A DNA stretch of 64,000 bases, taken from positions 1 to 64,000 of the forward strand of contig NZ_FQUJ01000003.1 of assembly GCF_900128925.1 (NCBI RefSeq), written 5' to 3'. This document shows positions 42,613-51,969 of this stretch, in pieces; positions within the stretch are counted from its first letter, which is position 1, and each line of letters begins with the position of its first letter. The position numbers and the translations under genes were made by a program. The notes beneath the pieces were generated by a model. That model made no database searches, was not told the origin of the DNA, and saw nothing but the letters and a program-made list of their open reading frames with translations. Source of the stretch: Modicisalibacter ilicicola DSM 19980 (GTDB lineage Bacteria > Pseudomonadota > Gammaproteobacteria > Pseudomonadales > Halomonadaceae).

Positions 42613-43491
42613 TTACTTCGGCAGGGCGTGGATCTTGAAGTTGGCGCGCAGGAGGTCGGACATGGGCACGCCCAGCGGCTCGAACCACTTGCTGTAGATC
42701 TCCTCGATCTCACCGGTGCGGAACAGCTCGGCCAGCCGACGGTTCACCACCAGCCGGAACTTGCTGTCGTTCTGGGGGAGCATGATGGCGTAGGGGTCGT
42801 AGGACAGGAAATCGCCCACCACCTCGTAGGTGTCAGGATTCCTGGCCTTCGCGATCAGGCCGTAGAGCAGGATGTCGTCGGTCGAATAGGCATCCACGCG
42901 GTCGGTCTGCAACGCCAGGAATCCTTCCGCGTGATCCCTCACGGACACGACGTTCACGTCCTGGATGTCGCGTTCCTCGATGGCGGTCTTGACCGCACGC
43001 TCGTTGGTGGTGCCCTGGGCCAGCGCGATGGGCTTGCCGGCCAGGTCCTCCACCGTGGCGATGCCGCTACCCTTCTTGGTCAGCAGCTTTGTGCCGGTGA
43101 TATAGGTGATAGCGGCATAATCTACCTGCTGCTGGCGGGTCAGGTTGTTGGTGGTCGAGCCGCACTCCAGATTGAGCGTGCCGTTGGCCATCAGCGGTAT
43201 GCGGGTCTGGGGCGTCACCGGCACCCACCTGATGTTCAACTCCTCGACACCGATTTCGCTCTTGATCTCGTCCACGATCTGCATGCAGATATCTATTGTG
43301 TAGCCGATCGGTTGCTGGTCATCGCCGATATAGGAGAACGGAACCGAGGTCTCGCGGTGGCCGATCGTGATGACACCGCTTTCCTTGATCTTGCCGAGCG
43401 TGGGGCCCAATTCCTGGGCACCGACGGTGCCGATGGAGGAAAGGCCGATCACCGCGGCGGTCAGCAATGTTCCGAGACGTTTTATTTTCAT
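42613..43491 (-). CDS. Polar amino acid ABC substrate-binding protein
   Basis: The 292-residue periplasmic receptor has a signal peptide (LLTAAVIGLSSIGTVGA-QE, cleaved near residue 24). Its SBP_bac_3 domain shows GVITIGHRETSVPFSYIGDD near residues 36-55 and NLECGSTTNNLTRQQQVDYA near 113-132, close to glutamate/aspartate receptors. The STTNN and Arg positions suit an acidic side chain, so cysteate (a sulfonate analogue of aspartate) is a sensible candidate. I chose the ATG at 43491, with AAGGGG upstream, over an earlier frame start at 43548. It lies between the racemase gene and the permeases. Confidence 0.9.
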   Translation of the reverse strand: MKIKRLGTLLTAAVIGLSSIGTVGAQELGPTLGKIKESGVITIGHRETSVPFSYIGDDQQPIGYTIDICMQIVDEIKSEIGVEELNIRWVPVTPQTRIPLMANGTLNLECGSTTNNLTRQQQVDYAAITYITGTKLLTKKGSGIATVEDLAGKPIALAQGTTNERAVKTAIEERDIQDVNVVSVRDHAEGFLALQTDRVDAYSTDDILLYGLIAKARNPDTYEVVGDFLSYDPYAIMLPQNDSKFRLVVNRRLAELFRTGEIEEIYSKWFEPLGVPMSDLLRANFKIHALPK

Positions 43492-43608
43492 TTTCAGCCC
43501 CTTTGCTCGGTTGAGCATGCAGTCGGTTCTTGTTGGGTTTTCTGCCATTCTTGTCCATCTTAGTACGTGCCGGCCGATGTGGCTCGTGTCAAGATATCCA
43601 CTAAGCCC

Positions 43609-44334
43609 TCAGCCCTCGACAGACCTCACCACTTCATCGGCAAGGATCTGCAGGGAGTCGTAGACAGGGACTGCGGTGGTCAGGCTTTCCTGTATGACCG
43701 ACAACTCGGTGCAGGCCAGGACAAGCACATCGGCACCTTGTCTGCCCAGGTCCTCGGCAGCACGGTTGAAGGCCTCCAGGGTAGTCCCATGGCGTCTCTC
43801 GCCGCGCTTGACGGCACGAATGACCTCGAGAAGCGCATTCTCGTTGTGCGGGTACACGAGCTTCAGTCCGAGATCGTCCGCGTAGCGTTCATAGAGGCCG
43901 ATCTTGCGCAGTGCCGGCGAGGCCAGCATGCCAACCCTGGCGCCTGGAGCCGCCTGGTGTACCGCCTCTAGCGTCAACCGAATCATGTTGAAGACGGGTA
44001 TGCCGACCGACTCCTGGGCGTACTCCCAATAGTAATGGGCCGTATTGCAAGGCATGACCAGGAAGCGGGCGCCGGCCTTTTCGAGCCGCTGTGCCATGGC
44101 GGCAATCGTGGGTCCCGGGTTCTCTCCATCGCCTTCGATCAAGGCCTTGATCCGCGAAGGCACCTTGGGATTGTTGTCGACCAGCAGATGGATATGGTCC
44201 GAATCATCGTCGGCGGGTGTGGCATCGATCACGCGCTGCATGAACTCGACGGTGGCATCGGGCCCCATCCCGCCGATGACACCGACCATCGGGCAGGCAT
44301 CGCCCTCTGGGCTCGAAACACGAGAATCGGTCAT
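43609..44334 (-). CDS. Aspartate/glutamate racemase-family enzyme
   Basis: This 241-residue enzyme is of the cofactor-independent racemase family. VGVIGGMGPDATVEFMQRVI opens the protein, and the two catalytic cysteines appear in MPCNTAHYY near residue 89 and LACTELSV near 203. It would interconvert D and L forms of an amino acid, here perhaps aspartate, glutamate or cysteate. I placed the start at 44334 (MTDSR), with AAGGGC upstream; the longer frame begins within the aminotransferase gene. It lies 55 bases after that gene and 117 bases before the ABC receptor, so the genes probably share a transcript. Confidence 0.88.
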   Translation of the reverse strand: MTDSRVSSPEGDACPMVGVIGGMGPDATVEFMQRVIDATPADDDSDHIHLLVDNNPKVPSRIKALIEGDGENPGPTIAAMAQRLEKAGARFLVMPCNTAHYYWEYAQESVGIPVFNMIRLTLEAVHQAAPGARVGMLASPALRKIGLYERYADDLGLKLVYPHNENALLEVIRAVKRGERRHGTTLEAFNRAAEDLGRQGADVLVLACTELSVIQESLTTAVPVYDSLQILADEVVRSVEG

Positions 44335-44389
44335 TACATTGCCCTTCGGATTGGTGAATTGACGACGTCCATCCTGGATGGTGATCGGC

Positions 44390-45580
44390 TCATTCGCTTT
44401 CTTGCAACGCCTCGCCGACGAGCTGGACGATCTCCGCACAATCCTGTGCATCGAAGGTCAGGGGAATGCGCAGGTCACAGAGCGTGGCCAGCACCTTCTC
44501 CGTATTCGGCACCGGGCGCATACCGTCCAGGTAGCGCCAGCTGTCGTAACGGCTGGTGTAATCCTCGGGCTCTTCACGGCCGTACCACTTGAGCGGTATG
44601 CCGCGCCGCTCGCAACCGGCAACGAAGGCGGCGATGCGTTCACGCGACAACCCGGGCAGCCGAAACTGAATGGAGCTGCCGACGAAGCCTTCCTCCGGCG
44701 GTCTTGGGATCAGGGTAACCGGCGCCTGCCGGCCGAGCCCCTCCTCCAATACGCGGTAGAGCCGATTCCAGCGCTCGCGCCGATCGTCGAGTTGCGCCAA
44801 TTGTGGGCGCAGCACGGCCGCGCGCAGATTGTCCATGCGCCCGCTGCAATTGGGGGTCTGCAGGCGCACGTCACCAAAGCTCTCGGCCTCCGGGGCTGCC
44901 AGATGGCGATCGAACAGCATGTAGGAGCCGGAGAGGATGACCGCGCGGCGCATGACCTCCGGGTCGTCGGTTGTCAGCAGCCCGCCTTCCCCGGAGTTGA
45001 GGTGCTTGTAGGTCTGGGTGCTGAAACAGCCGACCTGGCCGAAGCTGCCGCTCGGTCGTCCCCGCCAGGTGGCGCCCATGGTGTGGGCGCAATCTTCGAT
45101 CAGCAGGATGCCGAGCTCGTCGCAGAGTTCGACGATGGCCTCCATGTCACCGATATGACCCCGCATGTGAGACAGCAGGAAGAAGCGGGCGCCACTTTCC
45201 TCGGCGGCCCGACGCAGGTCGTCGAGATCGACCGTGGTGTCGTCCTGTATATCCACCAGCACCGGCACCCCGCCGGCGCCATGGATGCTGCCCGGCACCG
45301 GCGACAGGGTGAAGGCGTTGCACAACACCTTGTCGCCGGGCGCCAGCCCGCTGGCGCGCAACGCGATCTGCATGGCGTATCCCCCCGACGCGCAGGCCAG
45401 GCAATAGGCCACGCCGAGACTGTCGGCGAACTCCTGCTCCAGCAGGGCCGCTTCCCCACGTTCACCCTCGGCCAGGTTGTAGCGATGCAGACGCCCGCTG
45501 CGCATGATCGCCACCGCTGCCTCGATGGCTGCCTCGGGCAGCGGCTCCTGCTGGGTGAAGGATTTCGAGAAGGTCTGCAT
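44390..45580 (-). CDS. DegT/DnrJ/EryC1/StrS-family aminotransferase
   Basis: A 396-residue PLP enzyme of the sugar aminotransferase family. The catalytic lysine is in FSTQTYKHLNSGEGG near residues 189-203, preceded by the phosphate-binding CASGGYAMQ near 63-71 and the Asp-containing LLIEDCAHTMGA near 159-170. Members usually aminate keto-sugars for surface polysaccharides or antibiotics. Finding one between a racemase and an HpsN-type dehydrogenase, next to a transporter, is unusual and suggests a catabolic role: either deaminating an amino compound or aminating an aldehyde. The gene lies 12 bases after the dehydrogenase gene. The start ATG is well placed. Confidence 0.88.
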   Translation of the reverse strand: MQTFSKSFTQQEPLPEAAIEAAVAIMRSGRLHRYNLAEGERGEAALLEQEFADSLGVAYCLACASGGYAMQIALRASGLAPGDKVLCNAFTLSPVPGSIHGAGGVPVLVDIQDDTTVDLDDLRRAAEESGARFFLLSHMRGHIGDMEAIVELCDELGILLIEDCAHTMGATWRGRPSGSFGQVGCFSTQTYKHLNSGEGGLLTTDDPEVMRRAVILSGSYMLFDRHLAAPEAESFGDVRLQTPNCSGRMDNLRAAVLRPQLAQLDDRRERWNRLYRVLEEGLGRQAPVTLIPRPPEEGFVGSSIQFRLPGLSRERIAAFVAGCERRGIPLKWYGREEPEDYTSRYDSWRYLDGMRPVPNTEKVLATLCDLRIPLTFDAQDCAEIVQLVGEALQESE

Positions 45581-45592
45581 GGCGACTCCCGG

Positions 45593-46903
45593 CTAGTAAC
45601 GCTGCTGGTCGTGAACGGGGAAGTCCCAGGCTTGCTCGGGAAAGTACTTGCGCAGCCGCCAGTCGCAGGCCCGGGCGTGCCCTTCCATCCCCTCGGTGCG
45701 CGAGATACGCGAGCCGGTGGCGCTGAAGACCCGGTTGGCCTCGGCGCTCAATTGCTGAGTGGTCAGCACCTTCATGAACTTGTGGACGTTGAGGCCACCG
45801 CTGTAACGCCCGGCGCGCTTGGTCGGCAGGATATGATTGGTGCCGGAGCACTTGTCCCCGTGGGTCACGGTGCTGCCTTCGCCAAGGAACAGCGAGCCGT
45901 AGTTGCCCAGGTGCTGCTTCCACCAGTCCAGGTCCTCGCAGAGCACCTGCAGGTGCTCGCAGGCGTAGCGATCGCTGACCTCGACGACCTCTTCGCGGCT
46001 GTCGCAGAGGATGACTTCGCCGAAGTCCCGCCAGGCGGCGTGAATCACCTCGGCGCTGGGCATGTCGTCGGCGACCTTGGGCAGCAGCTCGAGCACCGCG
46101 CGCCCCACCTGCTCGGAAGTCGTGAACAGCCAGACCGGGGAGTTGGGGCCATGCTCGGCCTGGGACACCAGATCGACGGCGATGGTCATGGGGTCGGCAC
46201 TCTCGTCGGCGATGATGGCCGACTCCGTGGGCCCCGCGAACACATCGATGCCCACCTGACCGAACAGCAATCGCTTGGCCTCGGCGACATAGGCATTGCC
46301 CGGCCCCACCAGGATGTCCGCCTCGCGGCCGGTGAAGAGCCCGAAGGCCATGCTGGCCATGGCATGCACGCCACCCATCTCGAGAATCACGTCGGCACCG
46401 GCCACGTCGAGCGCATAGGTCACCGCGGGATCGATGCTGTCACCGCGCGGCGGCGAGCACGCCACCACGAACGGTACCCCGGCGGCCTTCGCGGTGGCCA
46501 CGCTCATCAGCGCCGAGGCGGCGTGGGCATAGCGCCCGCCGGGGATGTAGCAACCGGCGCATTGTACCGGTATGACCCGCTGGCCCAGGACAACCCCCGG
46601 CTCGGTCTCGATCTCGAACTCCTGCAAGCTGTCGCGCTGGGCCTCGGCGAAACGGCGCACCTGGCGGTGGGCGAAGTCGATATCGTCCTTGACCCGCTGC
46701 GGCACCTGCGCGATCAATGCCTGGCGCTTCTCGTCGCTGAGCACGAAGTCGCCTGTCCAGTTGTCGAACTTTTGCGCGTATTCGCGTACCGCGTGCTCGC
46801 CACGCTGACGGATGTCGTCGAGCATGCCACGCACCGCTTGCGTAACACGCTGATCCTCGGCCTCGGCACCTGCCGAAGCCGCCGCTTTCTTGAGATATTG
46901 CAT
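45593..46903 (-). CDS. HpsN/histidinol dehydrogenase-type NAD-dependent dehydrogenase
   Basis: This 436-residue protein belongs to the histidinol dehydrogenase superfamily. QCAGCYIPGGRYAHAASALM near residues 116-135, the metal and catalytic block VSQAEHGPNSPVWL near 249-262, and CSGTNHILPTKRAGRYSGGL near 350-369 are conserved. Away from his genes, such proteins are often HpsN, which oxidises 2,3-dihydroxypropane-1-sulfonate to sulfolactate in two NAD-linked steps. The neighbour is a CuyA-type lyase, which supports sulfonate use, but other amino or hydroxy alcohols are possible. The start at 46903 (MQYLKK) was chosen over a longer frame that overlaps the lyase gene. Confidence 0.85.
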   Translation of the reverse strand: MQYLKKAAASAGAEAEDQRVTQAVRGMLDDIRQRGEHAVREYAQKFDNWTGDFVLSDEKRQALIAQVPQRVKDDIDFAHRQVRRFAEAQRDSLQEFEIETEPGVVLGQRVIPVQCAGCYIPGGRYAHAASALMSVATAKAAGVPFVVACSPPRGDSIDPAVTYALDVAGADVILEMGGVHAMASMAFGLFTGREADILVGPGNAYVAEAKRLLFGQVGIDVFAGPTESAIIADESADPMTIAVDLVSQAEHGPNSPVWLFTTSEQVGRAVLELLPKVADDMPSAEVIHAAWRDFGEVILCDSREEVVEVSDRYACEHLQVLCEDLDWWKQHLGNYGSLFLGEGSTVTHGDKCSGTNHILPTKRAGRYSGGLNVHKFMKVLTTQQLSAEANRVFSATGSRISRTEGMEGHARACDWRLRKYFPEQAWDFPVHDQQRY

Positions 46904-46925
46904 TGCCTTTGTCCTCGTCCCAGGA

Positions 46926-47939
46926 TCAAGCCTGATAGTCGGGAAAATCGAACGTCCGAGGGTAGCCGAACAGCGCCACGCTGCCACCGGTATGCAGGAA
47001 GACGACATTCTCGTCGGCGCCGAAATGCCCCTTGCGAATCAGATCGATCAACCCCGCCATGCCTTTTCCGGAGTACACGGGGTCGAGCAGGATGCCTTCA
47101 TGGCGTGCCAGCAGGGTGACCGCCTCGATCATGCCCGGTGTGGGAATGCCATAGCCCTCGCCCACATAGTCGCAATTGGCGACCACGTGATCACGGCGGA
47201 CCACGTTGCTGAGTCCCAGCTTGGCTTCGGTTTTCTGCGCCAGGGCGAAGACGTTCTCTTCCTGCTTGTCCCTGGGAGCACGCACGCCGATCCCCAGCAC
47301 CGGGATGCCGGTATTGCAGGCAGCAAGCCCCGCCACCAGCCCCGCCTGGGTGCCGGCGCTGCCGGTCGCATGGACCAGATGATCGATGCGCAACCCCATG
47401 TCGTTGGCCTGGGTCAGCAACTCGAGCCCGGCATTGACGTAGCCCAGGGCGCCGATGGCATTCGAACCGCCCCCCGGAATGATGTAGGGGGTCTTGCCCT
47501 CGCCGCGCAGCTGCTCGGCAAGGACCTCCATTTCGTTGGCCATGTCGGTGCCGCCCGGACGCTTGCTCACCGTGGCGCCATGCAGCTGGTCGAGGAAGAC
47601 GTTGCCGTTGTAGTTGTAGTCGGGGTCGTCGCTTCCGGTACGATCCTCGAGCAGGATGTGGCACTCGAGCCCCAGCTTGCAGGCCGCGGCAACCGTCTGG
47701 CGCGCATGGTTCGACTGGGTCGCTCCCTGGGTGACGATGGTATCGGCCTTCTTTTCCAGGGCATCGGCCATCAGGAATTCCAGCTTGCGTGTCTTGTTCC
47801 CGCCGGTGGAGAGTCCGGTACAGTCGTCGCGCTTGACCCACAGGCGCGGCCCCCCCAGCAGACGGCTGAGGTTGTCCATCGGTTCCAGCGGGGTCGGCAA
47901 GTGGCCGAGACGGACACGGGGAAAACGGGACAGATGCAT
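46926..47939 (-). CDS. CuyA-type L-cysteate sulfo-lyase or D-cysteine desulfhydrase
   Basis: A 337-residue PLP enzyme of the tryptophan synthase beta fold. The PLP lysine is Lys49 in [20 protein letters not shown] (residues 38-57). The [13 protein letters not shown] form is closer to L-cysteate sulfo-lyase (CuyA) than to E. coli DcyD, which, as I recall it, has a different stretch there. CuyA releases sulfite and ammonia from cysteate, leaving pyruvate; DcyD releases sulfide from D-cysteine. I chose the ATG at 47939, with TGGAGG eight bases upstream and the family start MHLSRFPR. It is the first gene of the leftward run and diverges from a LysR gene. Confidence 0.85.
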   Translation of the reverse strand: MHLSRFPRVRLGHLPTPLEPMDNLSRLLGGPRLWVKRDDCTGLSTGGNKTRKLEFLMADALEKKADTIVTQGATQSNHARQTVAAACKLGLECHILLEDRTGSDDPDYNYNGNVFLDQLHGATVSKRPGGTDMANEMEVLAEQLRGEGKTPYIIPGGGSNAIGALGYVNAGLELLTQANDMGLRIDHLVHATGSAGTQAGLVAGLAACNTGIPVLGIGVRAPRDKQEENVFALAQKTEAKLGLSNVVRRDHVVANCDYVGEGYGIPTPGMIEAVTLLARHEGILLDPVYSGKGMAGLIDLIRKGHFGADENVVFLHTGGSVALFGYPRTFDFPDYQA

Positions 47940-48158
47940 GCGGGCCTCCAGACGTGACATTTTTGGCATGGGTGTACTCTTTCGTTGATGACAGCCGGGG
48001 CGCGAACAGCAACTCAGCCCCTTTGATAGCTGATCTCGACCAAGACTAGGCGCCTTGCGGTAGCCGCGACCAATGCCAAGAATCTCGTTCACGGTTACTT
48101 TTTTGCATAGCCAGTTCGATCATCCCTGTAGAACAAGAAACGGCAGGACGAGAACAAA

Positions 48159-49064
48159 ATGAAAATCGAATGGATAGAGGATTTTCTTGCATTGATCGAA
48201 GCCGGCACATTTTCCCATGCCGCCGAGCGTCGTCATGTGACCCAGCCGGCCTTCTCGCGGCGCATTCGTCAATTGGAAGAGTGGCTGGGCGTCGAACTGA
48301 TCGACAGGCAGGCAACCCATCTGAGACTGACGCCTCAGGGAAGACTCCACGAACCGCAGCTGCGCGACTGGCTCGCCCGGCTCTATGCATTGCGCAGCCG
48401 CATGCGGGCCGAGGCCATCCACGGCCGTCGCGCGGTATTGACCACGCAACATACCTTGACGGTCAGCTACCTACCCCGGCTGTTGCGTTATTTCCGTCAT
48501 CATGCACCGGACGCTCGCTTGCAGGTTCGCTCGTCTAACCGCGCCGACTGCATCAATGACTTCGAACGTGGTGAGGCGGACCTGATGGTATGCAGCGAAC
48601 TGCAGGGAATGCCCTTGCTGACGGAGCGGCGCGACATCGAGCGACTCGAGCTGGGCCAGGAGCAGTTGATTCCCGTCAGCGCCACGGATCATGCCGGGCG
48701 GCCCCTGCACGAGCCGCACCCTTACGATCCCCTGCCCCTCATCGGCTACGACCGCGACAGCTTCCTGGGGAGCGCCTTGGCGACACCCTTCATGTTCGAC
48801 ATTCAACGCCGCTTCGATATCGAGCTTGTCTGCGAGACGGCCTTCACCATTGGCATCAAGGAATTGGCATTATCGGGGCTCGGCATAGGATGGTTGCCCC
48901 ATGGCTTGATCGAAGGCGAGCTGGAGTCCGGCAAGCTCGTCTCGTTGCTCGACGTGCTCGGCGGCCCCATGCTGGCGGTGGCCGGCTACCGACATACCAC
49001 CCAAAGCTTCGAGGCTGCGGAACGGCTGTGGGCATTAATGCAGGAGGCGCCGCCGGCGGTTTGA
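48159..49064 (+). CDS. LysR-family transcriptional regulator
   Basis: The 301-residue product has an N-terminal winged helix (MKIEWIEDFLALIEAGTFSH, then VTQPAFSRRIRQLEEWLGVE, residues 1-50). The C-terminal part is a substrate-binding-type effector domain with two lobes. It diverges from the cuyA-like gene across a 219-base region (47940-48158), the standard LysR layout, so it probably activates the sulfonate-like cluster in response to a pathway compound. No specific operator was identified by eye in that region. It converges on gbcB with a six-base gap. Confidence 0.9.
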   Translation: MKIEWIEDFLALIEAGTFSHAAERRHVTQPAFSRRIRQLEEWLGVELIDRQATHLRLTPQGRLHEPQLRDWLARLYALRSRMRAEAIHGRRAVLTTQHTLTVSYLPRLLRYFRHHAPDARLQVRSSNRADCINDFERGEADLMVCSELQGMPLLTERRDIERLELGQEQLIPVSATDHAGRPLHEPHPYDPLPLIGYDRDSFLGSALATPFMFDIQRRFDIELVCETAFTIGIKELALSGLGIGWLPHGLIEGELESGKLVSLLDVLGGPMLAVAGYRHTTQSFEAAERLWALMQEAPPAV

Positions 49065-49070
49065 TCACCC

Positions 49071-50177
49071 TCAGAAGTCCACCACCACGTTGCTCTTGGG
49101 CTTGCTGCAGCAGGAGAGAATGTAACCCGCCTCGATGTCCTCGTCGGTGATGCCGCCGTTGTGCTCCATCTCGACCTCGCCGGACTTGATGCCCACCCGA
49201 CAGGTGCCACAAATGCCCATGCCGCAAGCCTTGGGGATGTGCAGGCCAAGCTTCGCGGCGGCGGCGTGGATCGTCTCGTCGGGCAGGATGCGCACGCTCT
49301 TGCCGGAGCCCGCGAACTCGATGCTGAGCATCTCGGCGTAATCGATCTCCTCGGCGGCGGCCTCGGCCTGTTCGGCCAGTTCCAGCACCTCCTCGCGCAC
49401 GTCCAGCGGCGTGGCGCCGAAGACCTCCTCATGGTAGTGGTCCATGTCGAAGCCGTTGTCCCGGAGGATGCGCTTGATCGCGTTCATGTAGGGCGTGGGG
49501 CCACAGCAGAAGATCTCGCGCTCGAGATAGTCCGGCGCCATCAATTCCAGCATCGGCTGGGTGAGGTAACCGCGATAGCCGGCCCAGGCTTCGCCGATAT
49601 CGTCCTTGTTCTCGCACACCACATGCAGCTTGAACTCCGGGAGCCGCGAGAACATGTGCACCAGCTCACGATGAAAAATGACGTCGCGCGGGGCGCGGGC
49701 GCTGTGCACGAACTCCACATCGATATTGGCGTTGGTGTCGAAGAGCCAGCGGGTCATCGACATCAGCGGCGTGATGCCCACCCCGCCGGAGAGGAACAGC
49801 ACCCTGTCGGCGGGAAAATCCATGATGTTGAAGTTGCCCACCGGGCCATGCACCGCCAGCTCGTCCCCGACCTTGAGGTTGTCGTGCAGCCAGTTGGAGA
49901 CCTTGCCGCCGGGCATGCGCTTGACGGTGATCGAGAAGCTGTAGGGGATCGAGGGCGAGCTGGAGATGGTGTAGGAGCGCATGACCGGCTCGCTGCCGAT
50001 GGTCAGCTCCAGGGTGACGAACTGCCCCGGCTTGAAGAAGAACAGCACCGGCTGCTCGGCCATGAAGCAGAAGGTGCGAACATCCGCGGTCTCCTGGATC
50101 GTCTTGACGCACCGCACCTGGTGACGGCCGTTGGTCCAGGTCTGGGTGGTGACCGGATTGAAGAAGTTCATTGTCAT
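49071..50177 (-). CDS. gbcB: Glycine betaine demethylase reductase GbcB
   Basis: This 368-residue reductase passes electrons from NADH to the Rieske oxygenase GbcA. It has an FAD-binding domain (RSYTISSSPS near residues 75-84), an NAD-binding domain (LFLSGGVGITPLMSM near 129-143, and FCCGPTPYM near 228), and a C-terminal plant-type 2Fe-2S ferredoxin (CGMGICGTCRVG, then ILSCCSKP). The start at 50177 (MTMNFF) has AGGA seven bases upstream; the leader reads AACAACAATG, which overlaps an AAYAAYAA motif. The longer frame starting at 50450 runs through the shared promoter region and is not coding. It diverges from gbcA. Confidence 0.92.
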   Translation of the reverse strand: MTMNFFNPVTTQTWTNGRHQVRCVKTIQETADVRTFCFMAEQPVLFFFKPGQFVTLELTIGSEPVMRSYTISSSPSIPYSFSITVKRMPGGKVSNWLHDNLKVGDELAVHGPVGNFNIMDFPADRVLFLSGGVGITPLMSMTRWLFDTNANIDVEFVHSARAPRDVIFHRELVHMFSRLPEFKLHVVCENKDDIGEAWAGYRGYLTQPMLELMAPDYLEREIFCCGPTPYMNAIKRILRDNGFDMDHYHEEVFGATPLDVREEVLELAEQAEAAAEEIDYAEMLSIEFAGSGKSVRILPDETIHAAAAKLGLHIPKACGMGICGTCRVGIKSGEVEMEHNGGITDEDIEAGYILSCCSKPKSNVVVDF

Positions 50178-50533
50178 TGTTGTTCCTGCCCGACAATGCC
50201 GGAGGTAGCGTTCGCCTCGCCACGTCCTCCCGCCATGATCATGCTCGCATTCTGCGGTATGTCGTGAAGAACCGACTTGTCTCCCAACGACATCGGCATG
50301 CCTCAAACAGCCAGTCGAACAGCGTATTTTTATGACCCAGGTCGTCTCCGGACCGCCAGATGTCGTCGGCAGATAATGACCTTGGCCGTACTTGCTCCAC
50401 ACTCCGAGCAACTTCGAACGCGACGATGTGACCGCGTTCGACGGGAGCATTCACTACCCTCGACGACACCAAGAACAATATCGACCCCGTCACCGAACTT
50501 ATCGACTCCTGGTGATGGATGAGGACCGCTGAC
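50178..50533. promoter_or_regulatory. Divergent promoter region of gbcB and gbcA
   Basis: About 356 bases separate the two divergent starts and hold no convincing gene. In Pseudomonas this kind of region is controlled by the betaine-sensing regulator GbdR; I could not confirm its operator by eye. The interval is less GC-rich than its surroundings. Confidence 0.5.
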
Positions 50534-51817
50534 ATGAACCTGATTGCCCGTTCCCGCCCGGATGACTCCCTGGCCGCCACCCGCGAAGCGGCCGCCGAGC
50601 TGCTCAGCACGCGCACCCCGAAATTCTCCCTGCCCCAGCCGCTCTACACGGATGAACGGCTATACGCCCTGGACCTGCAGGAAATCTTCGAGAAGGAGTG
50701 GCTGTTCGCCGGCCTGACCTGCGAGATTCCCGCCAAGGGCAACTTCATGACCCTGCAGATCGGCGACAACCCGATCCTCATCGTGCGCGGCAACGACGGG
50801 ACGGTGCACGGCTTCCACAACGTCTGCCGTCACCGCGGGTCGCGTCTTTGCGCCGCGGAGAAAGGCAAGGTCGCCAAGCTGGTGTGCCCTTACCACCAGT
50901 GGACCTACGAGCTGGATGGACGGCTGCTGTTCGCCGGCGACATGGGCCCGGACTTCAATGCGAGCGACTACGGCCTCAAGCCCATCCATGTGGCGACCGC
51001 CGGCGGCTACATCTTCATCAGCCTGGCCGAGCAGCCCGCCGACAACAGCGAGTTCCTGGCGCAGCTAGAGCACTACCTGGCCCCGCACGGCATGGACAAC
51101 GTCAAGGTAGCGGCGGAGTCGCACATCATCGAAGAGGCCAACTGGAAACTGGTGGTCGAGAACAATCGCGAGTGCTATCACTGCAACGGCTCCCACCCGG
51201 AACTGATGAACTCGCTGCTCGAGTTCGACGACACGGAAGACGTGCGCGCCACGCCGGCCTACAAGGCGCAGGTCGCGCGCATGCGCGACAAGTGGGATGG
51301 CTTGAACGCCGCCTGGCAGCTGCAGTTTTTCGGCAAGCAGAACCGTCTGACCCGTACCCCACTCAAGGAAGGCGCCAGCTCGATGACCCTGGATGGCCAG
51401 CCGGGCTGCAAGCGGCTGATGGGCGATTTGACGGACGCCGAGATGGGTGCGCTGCGTATCCTGCACCTGCCCAACTCCTGGAACCACTTCATGGCCGATC
51501 ACGGCGTGACGTTCCGCATCCTGCCGCTGGGCCCGCAGCAGACGATGGTGACCACCAAGTGGCTGGTGCACAAGGATGCGGTGGAAGGCGTCGACTACGA
51601 TCCCGAGCAGCTGCGCAAGGTGTGGGATGCCACCAACCTGCAGGATCGTCGCATCACCGAGGACAACCAGCGCGGCATCAACTCCATGGCCTATCAGCCC
51701 GGCCCCTACTCCGAGACCTTCGAGTTCGGCGTCATCGACTTCGTCGACTGGTACAGCGAGCGCATGCTGTCGAATCTCAGCGACGAAACACCGTCACTGC
51801 AATTGGCGCAAGGCTAG
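50534..51817 (+). CDS. gbcA: Glycine betaine demethylase oxygenase GbcA
   Basis: This 427-residue Rieske non-heme iron oxygenase removes one methyl group from glycine betaine as formaldehyde, giving dimethylglycine. The Rieske cluster ligands lie in NVCRHRGSRLC and LVCPYHQWTY (about residues 96-125). The mononuclear iron site is in NNRECYHCNGSHPEL (two His, near 216-224), with the carboxylate ligand further on. I placed the start at 50534 (MNLIAR), nine bases after GAGG; an in-frame ATG at 50519 is possible. The reductase GbcB is encoded divergently next door. Betaine is a main osmolyte of halophiles, which also use it for carbon and nitrogen. Confidence 0.93.
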   Translation: MNLIARSRPDDSLAATREAAAELLSTRTPKFSLPQPLYTDERLYALDLQEIFEKEWLFAGLTCEIPAKGNFMTLQIGDNPILIVRGNDGTVHGFHNVCRHRGSRLCAAEKGKVAKLVCPYHQWTYELDGRLLFAGDMGPDFNASDYGLKPIHVATAGGYIFISLAEQPADNSEFLAQLEHYLAPHGMDNVKVAAESHIIEEANWKLVVENNRECYHCNGSHPELMNSLLEFDDTEDVRATPAYKAQVARMRDKWDGLNAAWQLQFFGKQNRLTRTPLKEGASSMTLDGQPGCKRLMGDLTDAEMGALRILHLPNSWNHFMADHGVTFRILPLGPQQTMVTTKWLVHKDAVEGVDYDPEQLRKVWDATNLQDRRITEDNQRGINSMAYQPGPYSETFEFGVIDFVDWYSERMLSNLSDETPSLQLAQG

Positions 51818-51969
51818 CTCAATCACTTGTTCAACAACCGGACAAGCGCGGCTGGCCACGACAGGGGGCGCCGGGGGCAGGCAGCAAAGGAAGGGTTTAC
51901 AGCGCCTCCGATGCGGCCTGTCGCCGGGTTAGCCCCGAGTGGCATTCTGCTTCTGCCTGGAGGTCCTCC

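Noticed and set aside
44378-47119. A 913-codon plus-strand open frame opposite the aminotransferase and dehydrogenase genes
   Set aside because: It is antisense to two clearly recognised enzymes, is full of His, Gln, Arg and Gly typical of mirrored GC-rich codons, and matches no family.
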